From the NCBI RefSeq assembly GCF_014649375.1, contig NZ_BMSX01000004.1, forward strand, positions 1-64,000: a stretch of 64,000 nucleotides of DNA. The letters are read 5' to 3'. Position 1 is the first letter of the stretch, and each line of letters begins with the position of its first letter. Positions 44,210 through 52,780 of the stretch are shown here, one piece after another. The translations under genes were made by a program, and so were the position numbers. Origin of the DNA: Streptomyces aurantiogriseus. Its GTDB lineage: Bacteria; Actinomycetota; Actinomycetes; Streptomycetales; Streptomycetaceae. The notes under the pieces are model-generated. The model was not told the DNA's origin. It did no database searches and worked only from the letters and a program-made list of their open reading frames with translations.

Positions 44210-45417
44210 TCGGTGATCGTGCCTCTCAGGTAGCCGGCAGCGTGACGGGCGCGTTCCAGCACGTCGTCGAGGTCGTCGCCGTAGGTGTTGACGTGGCCGA
44301 CCTTGCGGCCGGGCTTCACGTCCTTGCCGTACATGTGGATCTTCAGCCGGGGGTCGCGGGCCATGCAGTGCAGGTACGCGGAGTACATGTCGGGGTAGTC
44401 GCCGCCGAGGACGTTCACCATGACCGTCCACGGGGCGCGCGGGCGCGGGTCGCCGAGGGGGAGGTCGAGGACCGCGCGGACGTGGTTGGCGAACTGGGAC
44501 GTGATCGCGCCGTCCTGGGTCCAGTGGCCCGAGTTGTGCGGGCGCATCGCGAGCTCGTTGACGAGGATGCGGCCGTCGCGGGTCTGGAACAGCTCCACGG
44601 CGAGGTGGCCGACGACGTCCAGTTCCTTGGCGATCGTCAGGGCGAGCTCCTCGGCCTTGAGCGCGAGGGTCTCATCCAGGTCGGGGGCGGGGGCGATGAC
44701 CGTGTCGCAGACGCCGTTGACCTGCTGGGACTCGACCACGGGGTAGGCGACCGCCTGGCCGTGCGGGGAGCGGACGACGTTCGCCGCGAGCTCGCGGACG
44801 TAGTCGACCTTCTCCTCGGCGAGGACGGGGACGCCGGCGCGGAAGGGCTCGGCGGCCTCCTCGACGTTGTCGACGACCCAGACGCCCTTGCCGTCGTAGC
44901 CGCCGCGGACGGTCTTGAGGACGACCGGGAAGCCGCCCGCCCGTCGCCCACCACCACCCTTGCCGGAGGGCACTTCGTGCCCGCCCCTTTCGAGCTCGCC
45001 TTCGGGAAGGCCTTCCGCCGCGAACGCCGCCACGTCCTGCGGGTCGCTCACGATCCTGTGCCGGGGGCACGGGATGCCGATCGCGTCCAGTTTCGCGCGC
45101 ATCACGCCCTTGTCCTGGGCGTGCACGAGCGCGTCCGGGCCGGGGCGGACGGGGATGCCGTCCGCCTCCAGGGCGCGGAGATGCTCGGTGGGGACGTGCT
45201 CGTGATCGAAAGTGATCACGTCGCAGCCCCGCGCGAAGTCACGCAGCGTGTCCAGGTCGCGATAGTCGCCTATGACGACATCGCTCACCACCTGGGCCGC
45301 GGAATCCTGGGGAGTGTCACTGAGGAGCTTGAACCTGATGCCCAACGGGATGCCCGCCTCGTGTGTCATACGAGCGAGCTGGCCCCCGCCGACCATGCCG
45401 ACTACCGGGAACGTCAC
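44206..45417 (-). CDS. purK: N5-carboxyaminoimidazole ribonucleotide synthase
   Basis: ATP-grasp enzyme of 403 residues carboxylating AIR with bicarbonate to N5-CAIR. The N-terminus [20 protein letters not shown] is typical; [33 protein letters not shown] (ATP-grasp loop), [24 protein letters not shown] (metal ligands) are intact. Residues ~137-160 are a Gly-rich insert ([20 protein letters not shown]) between two conserved strands that other PurK proteins join directly; its DNA contains a short perfect hairpin. The start is GTG 45417. It is the first gene of the purK-purE-dipeptidase unit. Confidence 0.95.
   Translation of the reverse strand: MTFPVVGMVGGGQLARMTHEAGIPLGIRFKLLSDTPQDSAAQVVSDVVIGDYRDLDTLRDFARGCDVITFDHEHVPTEHLRALEADGIPVRPGPDALVHAQDKGVMRAKLDAIGIPCPRHRIVSDPQDVAAFAAEGLPEGELERGGHEVPSGKGGGGRRAGGFPVVLKTVRGGYDGKGVWVVDNVEEAAEPFRAGVPVLAEEKVDYVRELAANVVRSPHGQAVAYPVVESQQVNGVCDTVIAPAPDLDETLALKAEELALTIAKELDVVGHLAVELFQTRDGRILVNELAMRPHNSGHWTQDGAITSQFANHVRAVLDLPLGDPRPRAPWTVMVNVLGGDYPDMYSAYLHCMARDPRLKIHMYGKDVKPGRKVGHVNTYGDDLDDVLERARHAAGYLRGTITE
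44935..45003. repeat. In-frame insert in purK carrying a small hairpin
   Basis: The insert includes GGGCAC-ttc-GTGCCC (44968-44982) within a C/G-rich segment and adds about 23 residues to PurK without breaking the frame. It resembles the short GC-rich mini-elements scattered in Streptomyces genomes, although I cannot verify copies elsewhere. Confidence 0.5.
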
Positions 45418-45533
45418 GCCCCTAGGGTATCGGCCACGCCAGACGGCCGGATCCCGCGCCTCTCACCCGGCCCTTCCCCGCCTCTTACCCCTCTCTTCCG
45501 GGCTTCTTTCCGGCTGGTTCGCGACCCGTGAGT

Positions 45534-45559
45534 CCCACCACAGGAAACCTGTGGGTGGG
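45534..45559 (+). promoter_or_regulatory. Inverted repeat upstream of the GtrA gene
   Basis: CCACAGG (45538-45544) and CCTGTGG (45548-45554) are perfect arms around AAA, extended by CCCA and TGGG with one extra base. TTAGCAT (45566-45572) downstream looks like a -10, which would put the repeat over the -35 region, so an operator is possible. Confidence 0.5.
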
Positions 45560-45615
45560 GTGGTTAGCATGGCTGGGTTGACGAAACCGACACCCGGACG
45601 GGGGCCTGTACGACC

Positions 45616-46128
45616 ATGGGACATGGTTCCTCGGGGGAAGGGCGGCTGCGCAGACTCGTCCACGAGCTCGTCAAGTTCGGCGCCGTGGGTGGAGCGGGGC
45701 TGCTGGTCAACCTGGGTGTGTTCAACCTCGTGCGGCATGTCACCGATCTGCCGGTGGTGCGGGCCAGTGTCATCGCGACGGTCGTCGCGATCGCGTTCAA
45801 CTACGTCGGGTTCCGGTACTTCGCGTACCGCGACCGGGACAAGAGCGGGCGGACGCGGGAGATGACGTTGTTCCTGCTGTTCAGCGCGGTGGGGCTGGTC
45901 ATCGAGAACGGGTTGCTGTTCCTGGCGACGTATGGGTTCGGGTGGGACAGTCCGCTGCAGAGCAACGTGTTCAAGTTCCTGGGGATCGCGGTCGCCACGT
46001 TGTTCCGGTTCTGGTCGTATCGGACGTGGGTGTTCCGGGCGATTCCCCTGCGGGGGGCTGTTGCGGGGGCCGAGTCGATGCTGGCGGCTGAGTCGCGGAA
46101 GCCGACGCCGAAGCAGCGGGTCAGCTGA
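45616..46128 (+). CDS. GtrA family membrane protein
   Basis: A 170-residue protein with four membrane helices (roughly 20-40, 47-68, 83-105 and 115-135), the GtrA/DPMS3 fold thought to flip or handle polyprenyl-linked sugars. VKFGAVGGAGLLVNLGVFNL and the helix-2 segment IAFNYVGFRYFAYR (Asn-Tyr followed by basic residues) are characteristic, as is FRFWSYRTWVF near the end. It starts at ATG 45616. It diverges from purK and lies upstream of GC-rich repeats. A role in wall glycan synthesis is plausible but unproven. Confidence 0.92.
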   Translation: MGHGSSGEGRLRRLVHELVKFGAVGGAGLLVNLGVFNLVRHVTDLPVVRASVIATVVAIAFNYVGFRYFAYRDRDKSGRTREMTLFLLFSAVGLVIENGLLFLATYGFGWDSPLQSNVFKFLGIAVATLFRFWSYRTWVFRAIPLRGAVAGAESMLAAESRKPTPKQRVS

Positions 46129-46134
46129 AACGGG

Positions 46135-46310
46135 GGTTCTTCGCCCCCGCCGCCCCTACCCGTCCCGTCTCCAGGGGCTCCGCCCCTTCGACCCCGGCGG
46201 GGGCTCCGCCCCCTGCACCCCTGGCGGGGCTGCGCCCCTGCACCCCGCTTCGGCCCTGAACGGGCCTCGTCCTCAAACGCCGGACGGGCTGAAATGCTTG
46301 CCAGGCACCG
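46135..46310. repeat. Second copy of the GC-rich intergenic repeat element
   Basis: The sequence from CCGCCGCCCCTACCC through GGGGCTCCGCCCC palindromes to TCAAACGCCGGACGGGCTG matches the two ends of the array at 23020-23535, but with only three palindromes. It lies directly behind the GtrA stop codon. Confidence 0.85.
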
Positions 46311-46620
46311 CCGGGCGGGTTGAGCGTGAGGCCGGCTTTTCAGCCGACCGAGTCGGGTGGCGGGGTGGGCATAGGCCCGGGGGTCCAGGGGGCGGAGCCC
46401 CCCCTGGACGGGACTGGAGGGGCCTCGGCCTCGGACGCCGGGTGGGTTGAGCGTGACGCCCGGCTCTCGTCCGACCGAGTCGGGCTCAGGCCCGGTCCAG
46501 GGGGCGGAGTCCCCTGGGGTGGGACTGGGGAGGCCCTGGTCTCCGATGCCGGGCCAGGTGAAACACGGCCCGGCTTTCGACCGGCCGGGTCGGGGCCCGC
46601 GAGCGTGCGTCGTCAGGGCG
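46311..46620. repeat. Spacer with imperfect ~120-base repeats before the sensor kinase stop
   Basis: GGGTTGAGCGTGA (46318, 46444), ACCGAGTCGGG (46346, 46482) and GTCCAGGGGGCGGAG (46382, 46496) recur in the same order, giving two or three imperfect copies of a ~120-base unit. No gene is seen. Hairpins here may end the sensor kinase transcript. Confidence 0.65.
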
Positions 46621-46623
46621 CGG

Positions 46624-47898
46624 TCATCTGACCGTCGGCTCGTCCGGATCGCCCGACTTCTTCGCCGGGGCCGTGCGGGAGAGGAACAGGCCGAAGATTG
46701 GGGGCTGGGCCTGGAGCATCTCCAGGCGGCCGCCGTCGGCTTCCGCCAGGTCGCGGGCGACGGCGAGGCCGATGCCCGTGGAGTTGCGGCCGCTGATCGT
46801 GCGTTCGAAGATGCGGGCGCCCAGGTCGGCGGGGACGCCGGGGCCCTCGTCGGTGACCTCGATGACGGCCTGGTTGCCGGTGACACGGGTGCGCAGGGCG
46901 ACCGTGCCGCCGCCGTGCATCAAGGAGTTCTCGATCAGGGCCGCCAGGACCTGGGCGACCGCGCCCGGCGTGCCCACCGCCTGGAGGTGGCGTTTGCCGG
47001 AGCTGACGATGGCGCGGCCGACGCTGCGGTAGGCCGGTCGCCACTCGGCGAGCTGCTGCTGGATGACCTCGTCGAGGTCGAAGGTGACGGCGGAGCCGGT
47101 GCGGGGGTCGCGGGAGTTCGTGAGCAGGCGTTGGACCACGTCCGTGAGGCGTTCCACCTGGGTGAGCGCGATGGTCGCCTCCTCCTTCACCGTATCCGGG
47201 TCGTCGGTGAGGGTGATCTCCTCCAGACGCATGGAGAGGGCGGTGAGCGGGGTGCGCAGTTGGTGGGAGGCGTCGGCAGCCAGCCGGCGCTCCGCCGTCA
47301 GCATGCGGGCGATGCGTTCGGCGGAGGAGTCGAGGACGTCGGCGACCCGGTCGAGCTCGGGGACGCCGTAGCGCTTGTGGCGGGGTCGGGGGTCGCCGGA
47401 TCCGAGGCGTTCCGCGGTCTCGGCGAGGTCGGTGAGGGGCGAGGCGAGCCGGTTCGCCTGGCGGATGGCGAGCAGGACCGCGGCGATCACCGCCAGCAGC
47501 GCCACCAGCCCGATGATCAGCAGGGTCCGGCCGACCTCCCGGGTCACGGAGGAGCGCGGCTCCTCTATGACGACCGTCTCTCCCTCCTCGCCCTGGGCCT
47601 CACCCCGGATGACGTCGCCCTGGGGTTCGCTGCCGACCTCGATGGGCCGCTGCCCCGGGATGCGGATCACGGCGTAGCGGTCGTGCGTGACCTGGTCGCG
47701 CAGGACCTCCGCGTCGACGGTCCCCGCCCCCAGCAGCCGGCTGTCCACGATGCTGGCCAGCCGCGCCGCCTCCAGCTCGACCCGCTCCTGCGCGCTGTTG
47801 CTGATCGTGCGCGTCTCGACGATGACGAGGGACACGCCGAAGACCGCGATCACGACGAGCACGACCGCGAGGGTGGACTGGATCAGACGGCGACGCAC
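46624..47898 (-). CDS. Two-component sensor histidine kinase
   Basis: A 424-residue membrane kinase. Two helices (~8-27 and ~125-145) enclose a ~95-residue extracytoplasmic sensor domain, followed by a HAMP segment (RQANRLASPLTDLAETAERL), the phospho-acceptor helix (LAADASHQLRTPLTALSMRL, H212) and a HATPase domain (ALIENSLMHGGGTVALR; EVTDEGPGVPADLGARIFER; GIGLAVARDLAEADGG). It starts at GTG 47898. The response regulator gene lies upstream on the same strand, 204 bases away, so the two are probably one operon with a long internal leader. The signal is unknown. Confidence 0.93.
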   Translation of the reverse strand: MRRRLIQSTLAVVLVVIAVFGVSLVIVETRTISNSAQERVELEAARLASIVDSRLLGAGTVDAEVLRDQVTHDRYAVIRIPGQRPIEVGSEPQGDVIRGEAQGEEGETVVIEEPRSSVTREVGRTLLIIGLVALLAVIAAVLLAIRQANRLASPLTDLAETAERLGSGDPRPRHKRYGVPELDRVADVLDSSAERIARMLTAERRLAADASHQLRTPLTALSMRLEEITLTDDPDTVKEEATIALTQVERLTDVVQRLLTNSRDPRTGSAVTFDLDEVIQQQLAEWRPAYRSVGRAIVSSGKRHLQAVGTPGAVAQVLAALIENSLMHGGGTVALRTRVTGNQAVIEVTDEGPGVPADLGARIFERTISGRNSTGIGLAVARDLAEADGGRLEMLQAQPPIFGLFLSRTAPAKKSGDPDEPTVR

Positions 47899-48102
47899 GG
47901 GCCTCTCCGGGCAGCGACATGAACGGTGACCAAGGTGCCCCGGGCGGGGCAGCGTCCCTCAGGGGCGCGGGCTGCGGCGGTATGCGGCTCGCCGTCGCCG
48001 CGTGGGCGCGGCCGGTCCTCGGCCACCCGCACCCTCGCAGCAGCCTCGCCCCCTGTGAAACCCCTACGTGCGGCGACGCGATTCCCGCCCCGGCACCAAA
48101 GA

Positions 48103-48780
48103 TCAGCTCTTCTCGAAACGGAAGCCGACTCCCCGCACCGTCGCGATGTACCGAGGGTTCGCCGCGTCGTCACCCAGCTTCTTCCGCAACCAGGAGATGT
48201 GCATGTCCAGCGTCTTGGTCGACGACCACCAGGTCGTGTCCCACACCTCCCGCATCAGCTGGTCCCGCGTGACGACCCGCCCGGCGTCCCGCACCAGCAC
48301 CCTGAGCAGGTCGAACTCCTTGGCCGTGAGCTGGAGCTCCTCGTCGCCCATCCACGCCCGGTGCGACTCGACGTCGATGCGCACGCCGTGGGTGGCGGGC
48401 GGCTGCTGGGGTTCGGCGGAGCCGCGCCGCAGCAGGGCCCGGACGCGGGCGAGCAGCTCGGCGAGGCGGAAGGGCTTGGTGACGTAGTCGTCGGCGCCCG
48501 CGTCCAGGCCGACGACGGTGTCCACCTCGTCGGCCCGCGCGGTCAGGATCAGGATGGGCACGGCGTGGCCCTCGGCACGCAGCCGGCGGGCCACCTCCAG
48601 GCCGTCCATGCCGGGCAGGCCGAGGTCCAGCACGACCAGGTCGACGCCGCCCTGTATTCCGGCGTCGAGCGCGGACGGTCCGTCCTCACGTACCTCGACC
48701 TCGTACCCTTCCCGGCGCAGTGCACGGGCCAGCGGCTCCGAGATGGACGCGTCGTCCTCGGCGAGCAGTACTCGGGTCAT
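48103..48780 (-). CDS. OmpR/PhoB-type response regulator
   Basis: A 225-residue regulator. The receiver domain (1-~115) has LLAEDDASISEPLARAL (acidic pocket), phospho-acceptor D52 in LVVLDLGLPGMDG, the Thr of LILTARAD and Lys of DYVTKPFRLAELLARV. The winged-helix DNA-binding domain (~130-225) includes LTAKEFDLLRVLVRDAGRVV and TKTLDMHISWLRKKLGDD. The start is ATG 48780; a short upstream extension in frame lacks support. It is paired with the sensor kinase downstream. Its targets may include the divergently placed peptide transporter, but no binding site can be named. Confidence 0.95.
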   Translation of the reverse strand: MTRVLLAEDDASISEPLARALRREGYEVEVREDGPSALDAGIQGGVDLVVLDLGLPGMDGLEVARRLRAEGHAVPILILTARADEVDTVVGLDAGADDYVTKPFRLAELLARVRALLRRGSAEPQQPPATHGVRIDVESHRAWMGDEELQLTAKEFDLLRVLVRDAGRVVTRDQLMREVWDTTWWSSTKTLDMHISWLRKKLGDDAANPRYIATVRGVGFRFEKS

Positions 48781-49296
48781 GCGCTGATGGTAGTCCGCAC
48801 GGGGCACGGCCAGAGGTGTGATGCAGACCCCGATTTCTTACCCAGGGACATCCCGGACAGCGGCCCCTCCCCCAGTCGGCCGATCTTGGTACGGACCTGC
48901 GGTCCAGGGATGCCATCCTGGTATGGACCTTGGAAACCCCGCACGCAGTTCCTCGATCGCCTGTGATCTATGCCTCAAGTCCTTCCATATCCGGCACTGT
49001 CCTGTCGTATGGTGAAAGAACGCCTGTAGCACCGCAGGGACCTTTGGCGCTCGACTTGACGCTGAAGGTCTCTTTTGTGTGCGGGCCGGCTTCCGCCGGC
49101 CTTCGAAAGGAACGACCTGTGGCCGGGCCCCCCACCGTCGAGGGGCGTGGATCCCGGTGGTCGCCGTCCACCGCTCCGAGACCCGGAGCGGACTCCCCCG
49201 TGGGCGTGGGATGGGCGGGCCGACCACGCCGGTGCCGGCCGCCCCGACCGGGCGCGTAACGCTCCACTCATGCGTCCCGACCAGCAAGGAACGACC
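48781..49296. other. Long structured spacer upstream of the peptide transporter
   Basis: The first half is less GC-rich and probably holds the divergent promoters. GGACC-tgc-GGTCC (48895-48907) and CCAGG...CCTGG nearby can fold, and TGGTAYGGACC occurs twice (48888 and 48920). TATGGT near 49009 and a TTGACG near 49055 are candidate promoter elements. GGCCGGC-ttcc-GCCGGCC (49084-49101) is a perfect 7-base hairpin about 195 bases before the transporter ATG, so the message may have a long regulated leader. No gene is seen. Confidence 0.5.
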
Positions 49297-50835
49297 ATGG
49301 CGTCCAGCCTGACGAAGGACTCGACCCTGCCGGGCACCCCCGGCTCCGGGAAGACCTTCTTCGGCCACCCCCGCGGACTGGCCACTCTCTTCATGACCGA
49401 GATGTGGGAGCGGTTCTCCTACTACGGCATGAAGGCCCTGCTCACCGTCTACCTGCTCTCCGGCGGCCCCGACGCCGGCAAGGCGAGCATGGGCGGCGGC
49501 CTCGCCATGGACGTGGCGACCACCACCGTGATCGTCTCCGTCTACTCGGCGATGGTGTACTTGCTCGCCATGCCCGGTGGCTGGCTCGGCGACCGCGTCT
49601 GGGGCCCACGCAAGACGGTGACCATCGCGGCCGTCACGATCATGTCCGGCCACATCGTCCTGGCGCTGCCCGGCGGTCAGGCTCCGTTCTTCGCCGGTCT
49701 GGCGCTGGTCGCGGCCGGTTCGGGTCTGCTCAAGGCCAACATCTCCACCATGGTCGGCCACCTGTACGACGGCCCCGATGACCCGCGTCGCGACGGCGGC
49801 TTCACGATCTTCTACATGGGCATCAACGCGGGCGCTTTCTTCGCCCCGCTGGCCATCGGCACCGTCGGACAGGAGGTCAACTGGCACCTCGGCTTCGGCA
49901 TGGCCGCGGTCGGCATGGCGATCGGTCTCGCCGCCTTCCTGATCGGCACCCGCAACCTGAGCCCGAAGAGCGACATCGTCCCCAAGCCGCTGTCCTCCGA
50001 GGAGCGGAGCTCCTGGCTGCGCCGGGGCCTGACCTGGATGCTCGTCGCAGCCGTCTTCTACGGCATCGTCGGCTTCACCGGCCACTTCACCCTGAACTGG
50101 GCGATGATCCCGCTGACGATCATCGGTCTCGTCGTCCCGGCCGGTGTGCTGCTGCGCATCAAGCGCGACAAGGACCTCTCGGCTGTCGAGCAGTCGAAGA
50201 TGTCCGGCTACATCTGGTTCTTCGTCGCAGCTGCCGTCTTCTGGATGATCTACGACCAGGGCGCCTCCACCGTCCAGGCGTTCGGCGAGGGCAAGGCCTC
50301 CGGCTCGCTGCTCGGCTTCGACTTCCCGTCCTCCTGGTACCAGTCACTGAACCCGCTGTTCATCATGGCGCTGGCCCCGGTCTTCGCCTGGGTCTGGCTG
50401 TGGCTGAACCGCAAGGGCAAGGAGCCGAGCACCATCGTGAAGTTCGCGATGGCCCTGGTGCTCATCGGTGTCTCTTTCTTCTTCTTCCTGATCCCGCTGG
50501 GCATGGCGGCGAACGGCCAGGCGGTCAGCCCGATGTGGCTGGTCGGCATCTACTTCATCCAGACCGTCGGTGAGCTGTGCCTGTCGCCGGTCGGTCTGTC
50601 GGTGACGACGAAGATGGCCCCGGCCAAGTACGCCAGCCAGATGATGGGCGTCTGGTTCCTCGCGGTCACCGCGGGCGACTCCATCACCAGCCTGCTGTCC
50701 AACCCCGCCATCGCCGGCGTCGACCTCAGCGGCACGTCCGCCGTCTTCGCGGAGGCGGCCCTGGCCGCCCTCGCCGGTTTCGCGGTGTGGATGTACCGCA
50801 GGAAGGTCAAGTCGCTGATGGGCGACGTCCACTGA
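49297..50835 (+). CDS. POT/PTR family proton-dependent oligopeptide transporter
   Basis: A 512-residue membrane transporter with 12-14 helices that imports di- and tripeptides with protons. The signatures of the family are clear: FMTEMWERFSYYGMKALL (the ExxERFxYY motif on helix 1), GGWLGDRVWGPRKTVTIAA, and FTIFYMGINAGAFFAPLAIG (the PTR2 signature). The start is ATG 49297 with AAGGA 6 bases upstream. It is alone in its transcription unit and ends at a strong bidirectional terminator. Its codon use is typical of well-expressed Streptomyces genes. Confidence 0.95.
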   Translation: MASSLTKDSTLPGTPGSGKTFFGHPRGLATLFMTEMWERFSYYGMKALLTVYLLSGGPDAGKASMGGGLAMDVATTTVIVSVYSAMVYLLAMPGGWLGDRVWGPRKTVTIAAVTIMSGHIVLALPGGQAPFFAGLALVAAGSGLLKANISTMVGHLYDGPDDPRRDGGFTIFYMGINAGAFFAPLAIGTVGQEVNWHLGFGMAAVGMAIGLAAFLIGTRNLSPKSDIVPKPLSSEERSSWLRRGLTWMLVAAVFYGIVGFTGHFTLNWAMIPLTIIGLVVPAGVLLRIKRDKDLSAVEQSKMSGYIWFFVAAAVFWMIYDQGASTVQAFGEGKASGSLLGFDFPSSWYQSLNPLFIMALAPVFAWVWLWLNRKGKEPSTIVKFAMALVLIGVSFFFFLIPLGMAANGQAVSPMWLVGIYFIQTVGELCLSPVGLSVTTKMAPAKYASQMMGVWFLAVTAGDSITSLLSNPAIAGVDLSGTSAVFAEAALAALAGFAVWMYRRKVKSLMGDVH

Positions 50836-50852
50836 CACTCCTGTCCCCGACG

Positions 50853-50894
50853 GCGAAAGGGCCGCCGCACCGGAGGGTGTGGCGGCCCTTTCGC
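50853..50894. terminator. Bidirectional terminator between convergent genes
   Basis: GCGAAAGGGCCGCC (50853-50866) and GGCGGCCCTTTCGC (50881-50894) form a perfect 14-base stem with a 14-base loop between the transporter (+) and the small secreted protein gene (-). Confidence 0.92.
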
Positions 50895-50914
50895 ATGGCC
50901 TCAGGGGACGGGCC

Positions 50915-51304
50915 TCAGGCTTTGGTCTCGACCGCCCAGGAGCGGGTGAAGCTGCTGAAGCCGCACATCACAGTCGACTTCTGGCCCGGCTTCACCCACG
51001 GCCCGTACAGGACCCTGGGGACCTCGTGTGGGGTGCCCCGGCCGCGCACCACGTCGCACACCAACTTCACGCGGTGCTTGCTCACCTTCTTGCCCGACGC
51101 GGACTTCTTGCACGAGGACGTGGCCTTGGGCCGGCCGAGGTCGAGGTGCGCCTCGGCCACGCACTTGTACTTCGCGCCCGCCGCCGCGGCCGGCACCGCC
51201 GTCGCCATGCTCGTTCCCGTCACCATGAGCACAGCGGCGAGCGCACCGCCCGCCACCCTCTTCCCCCCAGGCCATTTGCTCCTCTTTCCTCCGCCGGGCA
51301 CCAC
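50915..51304 (-). CDS. Small secreted protein, start region probably frameshifted
   Basis: The mature part is about 85 residues, basic, with four Cys likely forming two disulfides (AKYKCVAEAHLDLGRPKATS, then SCKK, VKLVCDVV and TVMCGF). I do not recognise the family. A signal peptide core (GGALAAVLMVTGTSMATAVP, cleaved after AAAA) precedes it. In the present frame the start would be GTG 51304 or 51256. A perfect ribosome site (GAGGAG) with ATG at 51275 is in the next frame; removing one base from the six-base C-run at 51263-51268 would join it to give M-A-W-G-K-R-V-A-G-G, a textbook signal peptide start. So either the homopolymer varies or the sequence has an extra base. Confidence 0.7.
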   Translation of the reverse strand: MVPGGGKRSKWPGGKRVAGGALAAVLMVTGTSMATAVPAAAAGAKYKCVAEAHLDLGRPKATSSCKKSASGKKVSKHRVKLVCDVVRGRGTPHEVPRVLYGPWVKPGQKSTVMCGFSSFTRSWAVETKA

Positions 51305-51412
51305 AGGCGATAGTCAATCGTTCAACTGCACGTCGATCCGACGGGACGTACCATTGCTCGCTTGCTTACGCGAATGACGGGACGTTATGCCAGGTTCGAT
51401 CTTGGAGCAAAC

Positions 51413-52780
51413 TCAGCGCACACGCCGCCGTCCCGGCAAGTACGTGAACACCGCCGCGCCCAGCAGCACCGCCGTGCCCGCGAGGAGACCGAGGGCCTTG
51501 AGGGTGCCGTGGTCGGCGGCGCCCGTCTCGGCGAGGCCGCCGCTGGTCGACGTACCCCCGGCGGAGGACGAGCCGCCGGACGACGAGCCGTTGCCGCCGC
51601 CGGAGGCGCCGCTCGCCTGTTCGGCGGTGTCCAGGGTGAGGGAGACCAGAGACGTGTCGGGGGTGCAGGTGGTGGTCGTACCGAGGGCGTTGATGGTGAG
51701 GACGCCCGGGGAAAGGGTGGATGTGCCGGTCGCGCCGGGCTTGTACGTGCCGGTCAGGTCGGGGATCTCGATCGGGGCGCCCGATTTGATGGCCGCCGGG
51801 TTGGTCGGGCCGGTCACCTTCACCGAGCCCTGGTCGGCGCCGCCGAGGACGATCTGCATCGACGGTTTGACGGAGTTGGCCGGGATGTCGATCGGGCTGT
51901 CCATCACCGACTTCTTGAACTGCACGGTGAGGCCGTAACTCCCGCCGCTCTTCTTCGCGTTGATCTGCACGGGCGAGGTCGCCTTCTTCTCGCCGATGGG
52001 CGAGGCGCAGGTGTAGGGGACCTCCACGACCTTGCCGGTGAAGTCGGTCTGGCCGCCGCCGGTGCCGGAGGGCGAGGGGGACGCCGAGGGGGTGCTCGAC
52101 GGGGACGTCGAAGGGGACGAGGAGGGGGACGACGACGAGGACGGGGACTGGCTGGGAGAGGCGGACTGCGACGGGTCGGGCGAGCCGCTCGACGAGTTCC
52201 CGCCCCCCGCCGTCACCGTGATGGTCGCCGCCGGCTGCACCGGCTCCGTCGGCGCGCACTTGGTGTCCGTCGACAGGGCGTTGACGACGTACGCGTCCGG
52301 CGTCAGCGTCACCTGTCCCGCCGCCGTCAGCTTCAGGGTGCCCTTCATGTCGGACAGCGTCATCGCGCCGCCCTTGGGGATCGGCGGGTTCTCGCGCGGG
52401 CCCTGCATCGCGATGTCCGCGGTCTGCGCGCCGGCCGCCTTGAGCGTGCCGGACGGCTGCACCGAGTTGGCGGGCAGGTCGATGATGTCGGGGTTCTTCG
52501 ACGCGGCCTGCGTGAACTTCCAGACCACGTCGACGGTGTCACCGACCTTCGCCGTGGCCGGCGCGGTGATCTCGACCTTGGTGGTCCCGTTGACGTCGGG
52601 CAGGCCGATGCCCGAGGGCGGGACGCACTTGGTGGCGTAGGCCACCTCGGCGGCCTGGGCCTGCCCGGCGGTCACGCCCAGCAGGGCGGCGGCCCCGGCG
52701 AACAGGACGGCGGCGCCGGCCGCGGCAGCTCTCTTCCGCCGTCCGGTCCCGGGCGGTGCGGCTCTCTCGCTCTCGCTCAC
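51413..52780 (-). CDS. Secreted two-domain surface protein with LAETG sorting signal
   Basis: A 455-residue exported protein. A signal peptide (RRKRAAAAGAAVLFAGAAAL, ending AQAA near 43) is followed by one beta domain (~44-195), a Ser/Pro spacer (PSQSASPSQSPSSSSSPSSS and on), and a second beta domain (~245-395) that is clearly homologous to the domain of the LPQTG protein at 54752-55420: both share IGEKK/IGAKS, the IVLGGADQGSVKVTGP / IKLGGADSGTLTVRGP strand and LTINALGTTTTCTP / LTIKALGTTTTCTP. It ends in a Gly/Ser spacer, LAETG, a helix and RRRVR, the sorting signal recognised by Streptomyces class E sortases. Its GTG overlaps the upstream stop. It is the last gene of a four-gene operon. Confidence 0.88.
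   Translation of the reverse strand: MSESERAAPPGTGRRKRAAAAGAAVLFAGAAALLGVTAGQAQAAEVAYATKCVPPSGIGLPDVNGTTKVEITAPATAKVGDTVDVVWKFTQAASKNPDIIDLPANSVQPSGTLKAAGAQTADIAMQGPRENPPIPKGGAMTLSDMKGTLKLTAAGQVTLTPDAYVVNALSTDTKCAPTEPVQPAATITVTAGGGNSSSGSPDPSQSASPSQSPSSSSSPSSSPSTSPSSTPSASPSPSGTGGGQTDFTGKVVEVPYTCASPIGEKKATSPVQINAKKSGGSYGLTVQFKKSVMDSPIDIPANSVKPSMQIVLGGADQGSVKVTGPTNPAAIKSGAPIEIPDLTGTYKPGATGTSTLSPGVLTINALGTTTTCTPDTSLVSLTLDTAEQASGASGGGNGSSSGGSSSAGGTSTSGGLAETGAADHGTLKALGLLAGTAVLLGAAVFTYLPGRRRVR

Noticed and set aside
47899..48173. A 96-codon minus-strand frame between the response regulator and sensor kinase.
   Set aside because: It is Arg/Ala-rich shadow coding with no family signature and overlaps the end of the regulator gene.
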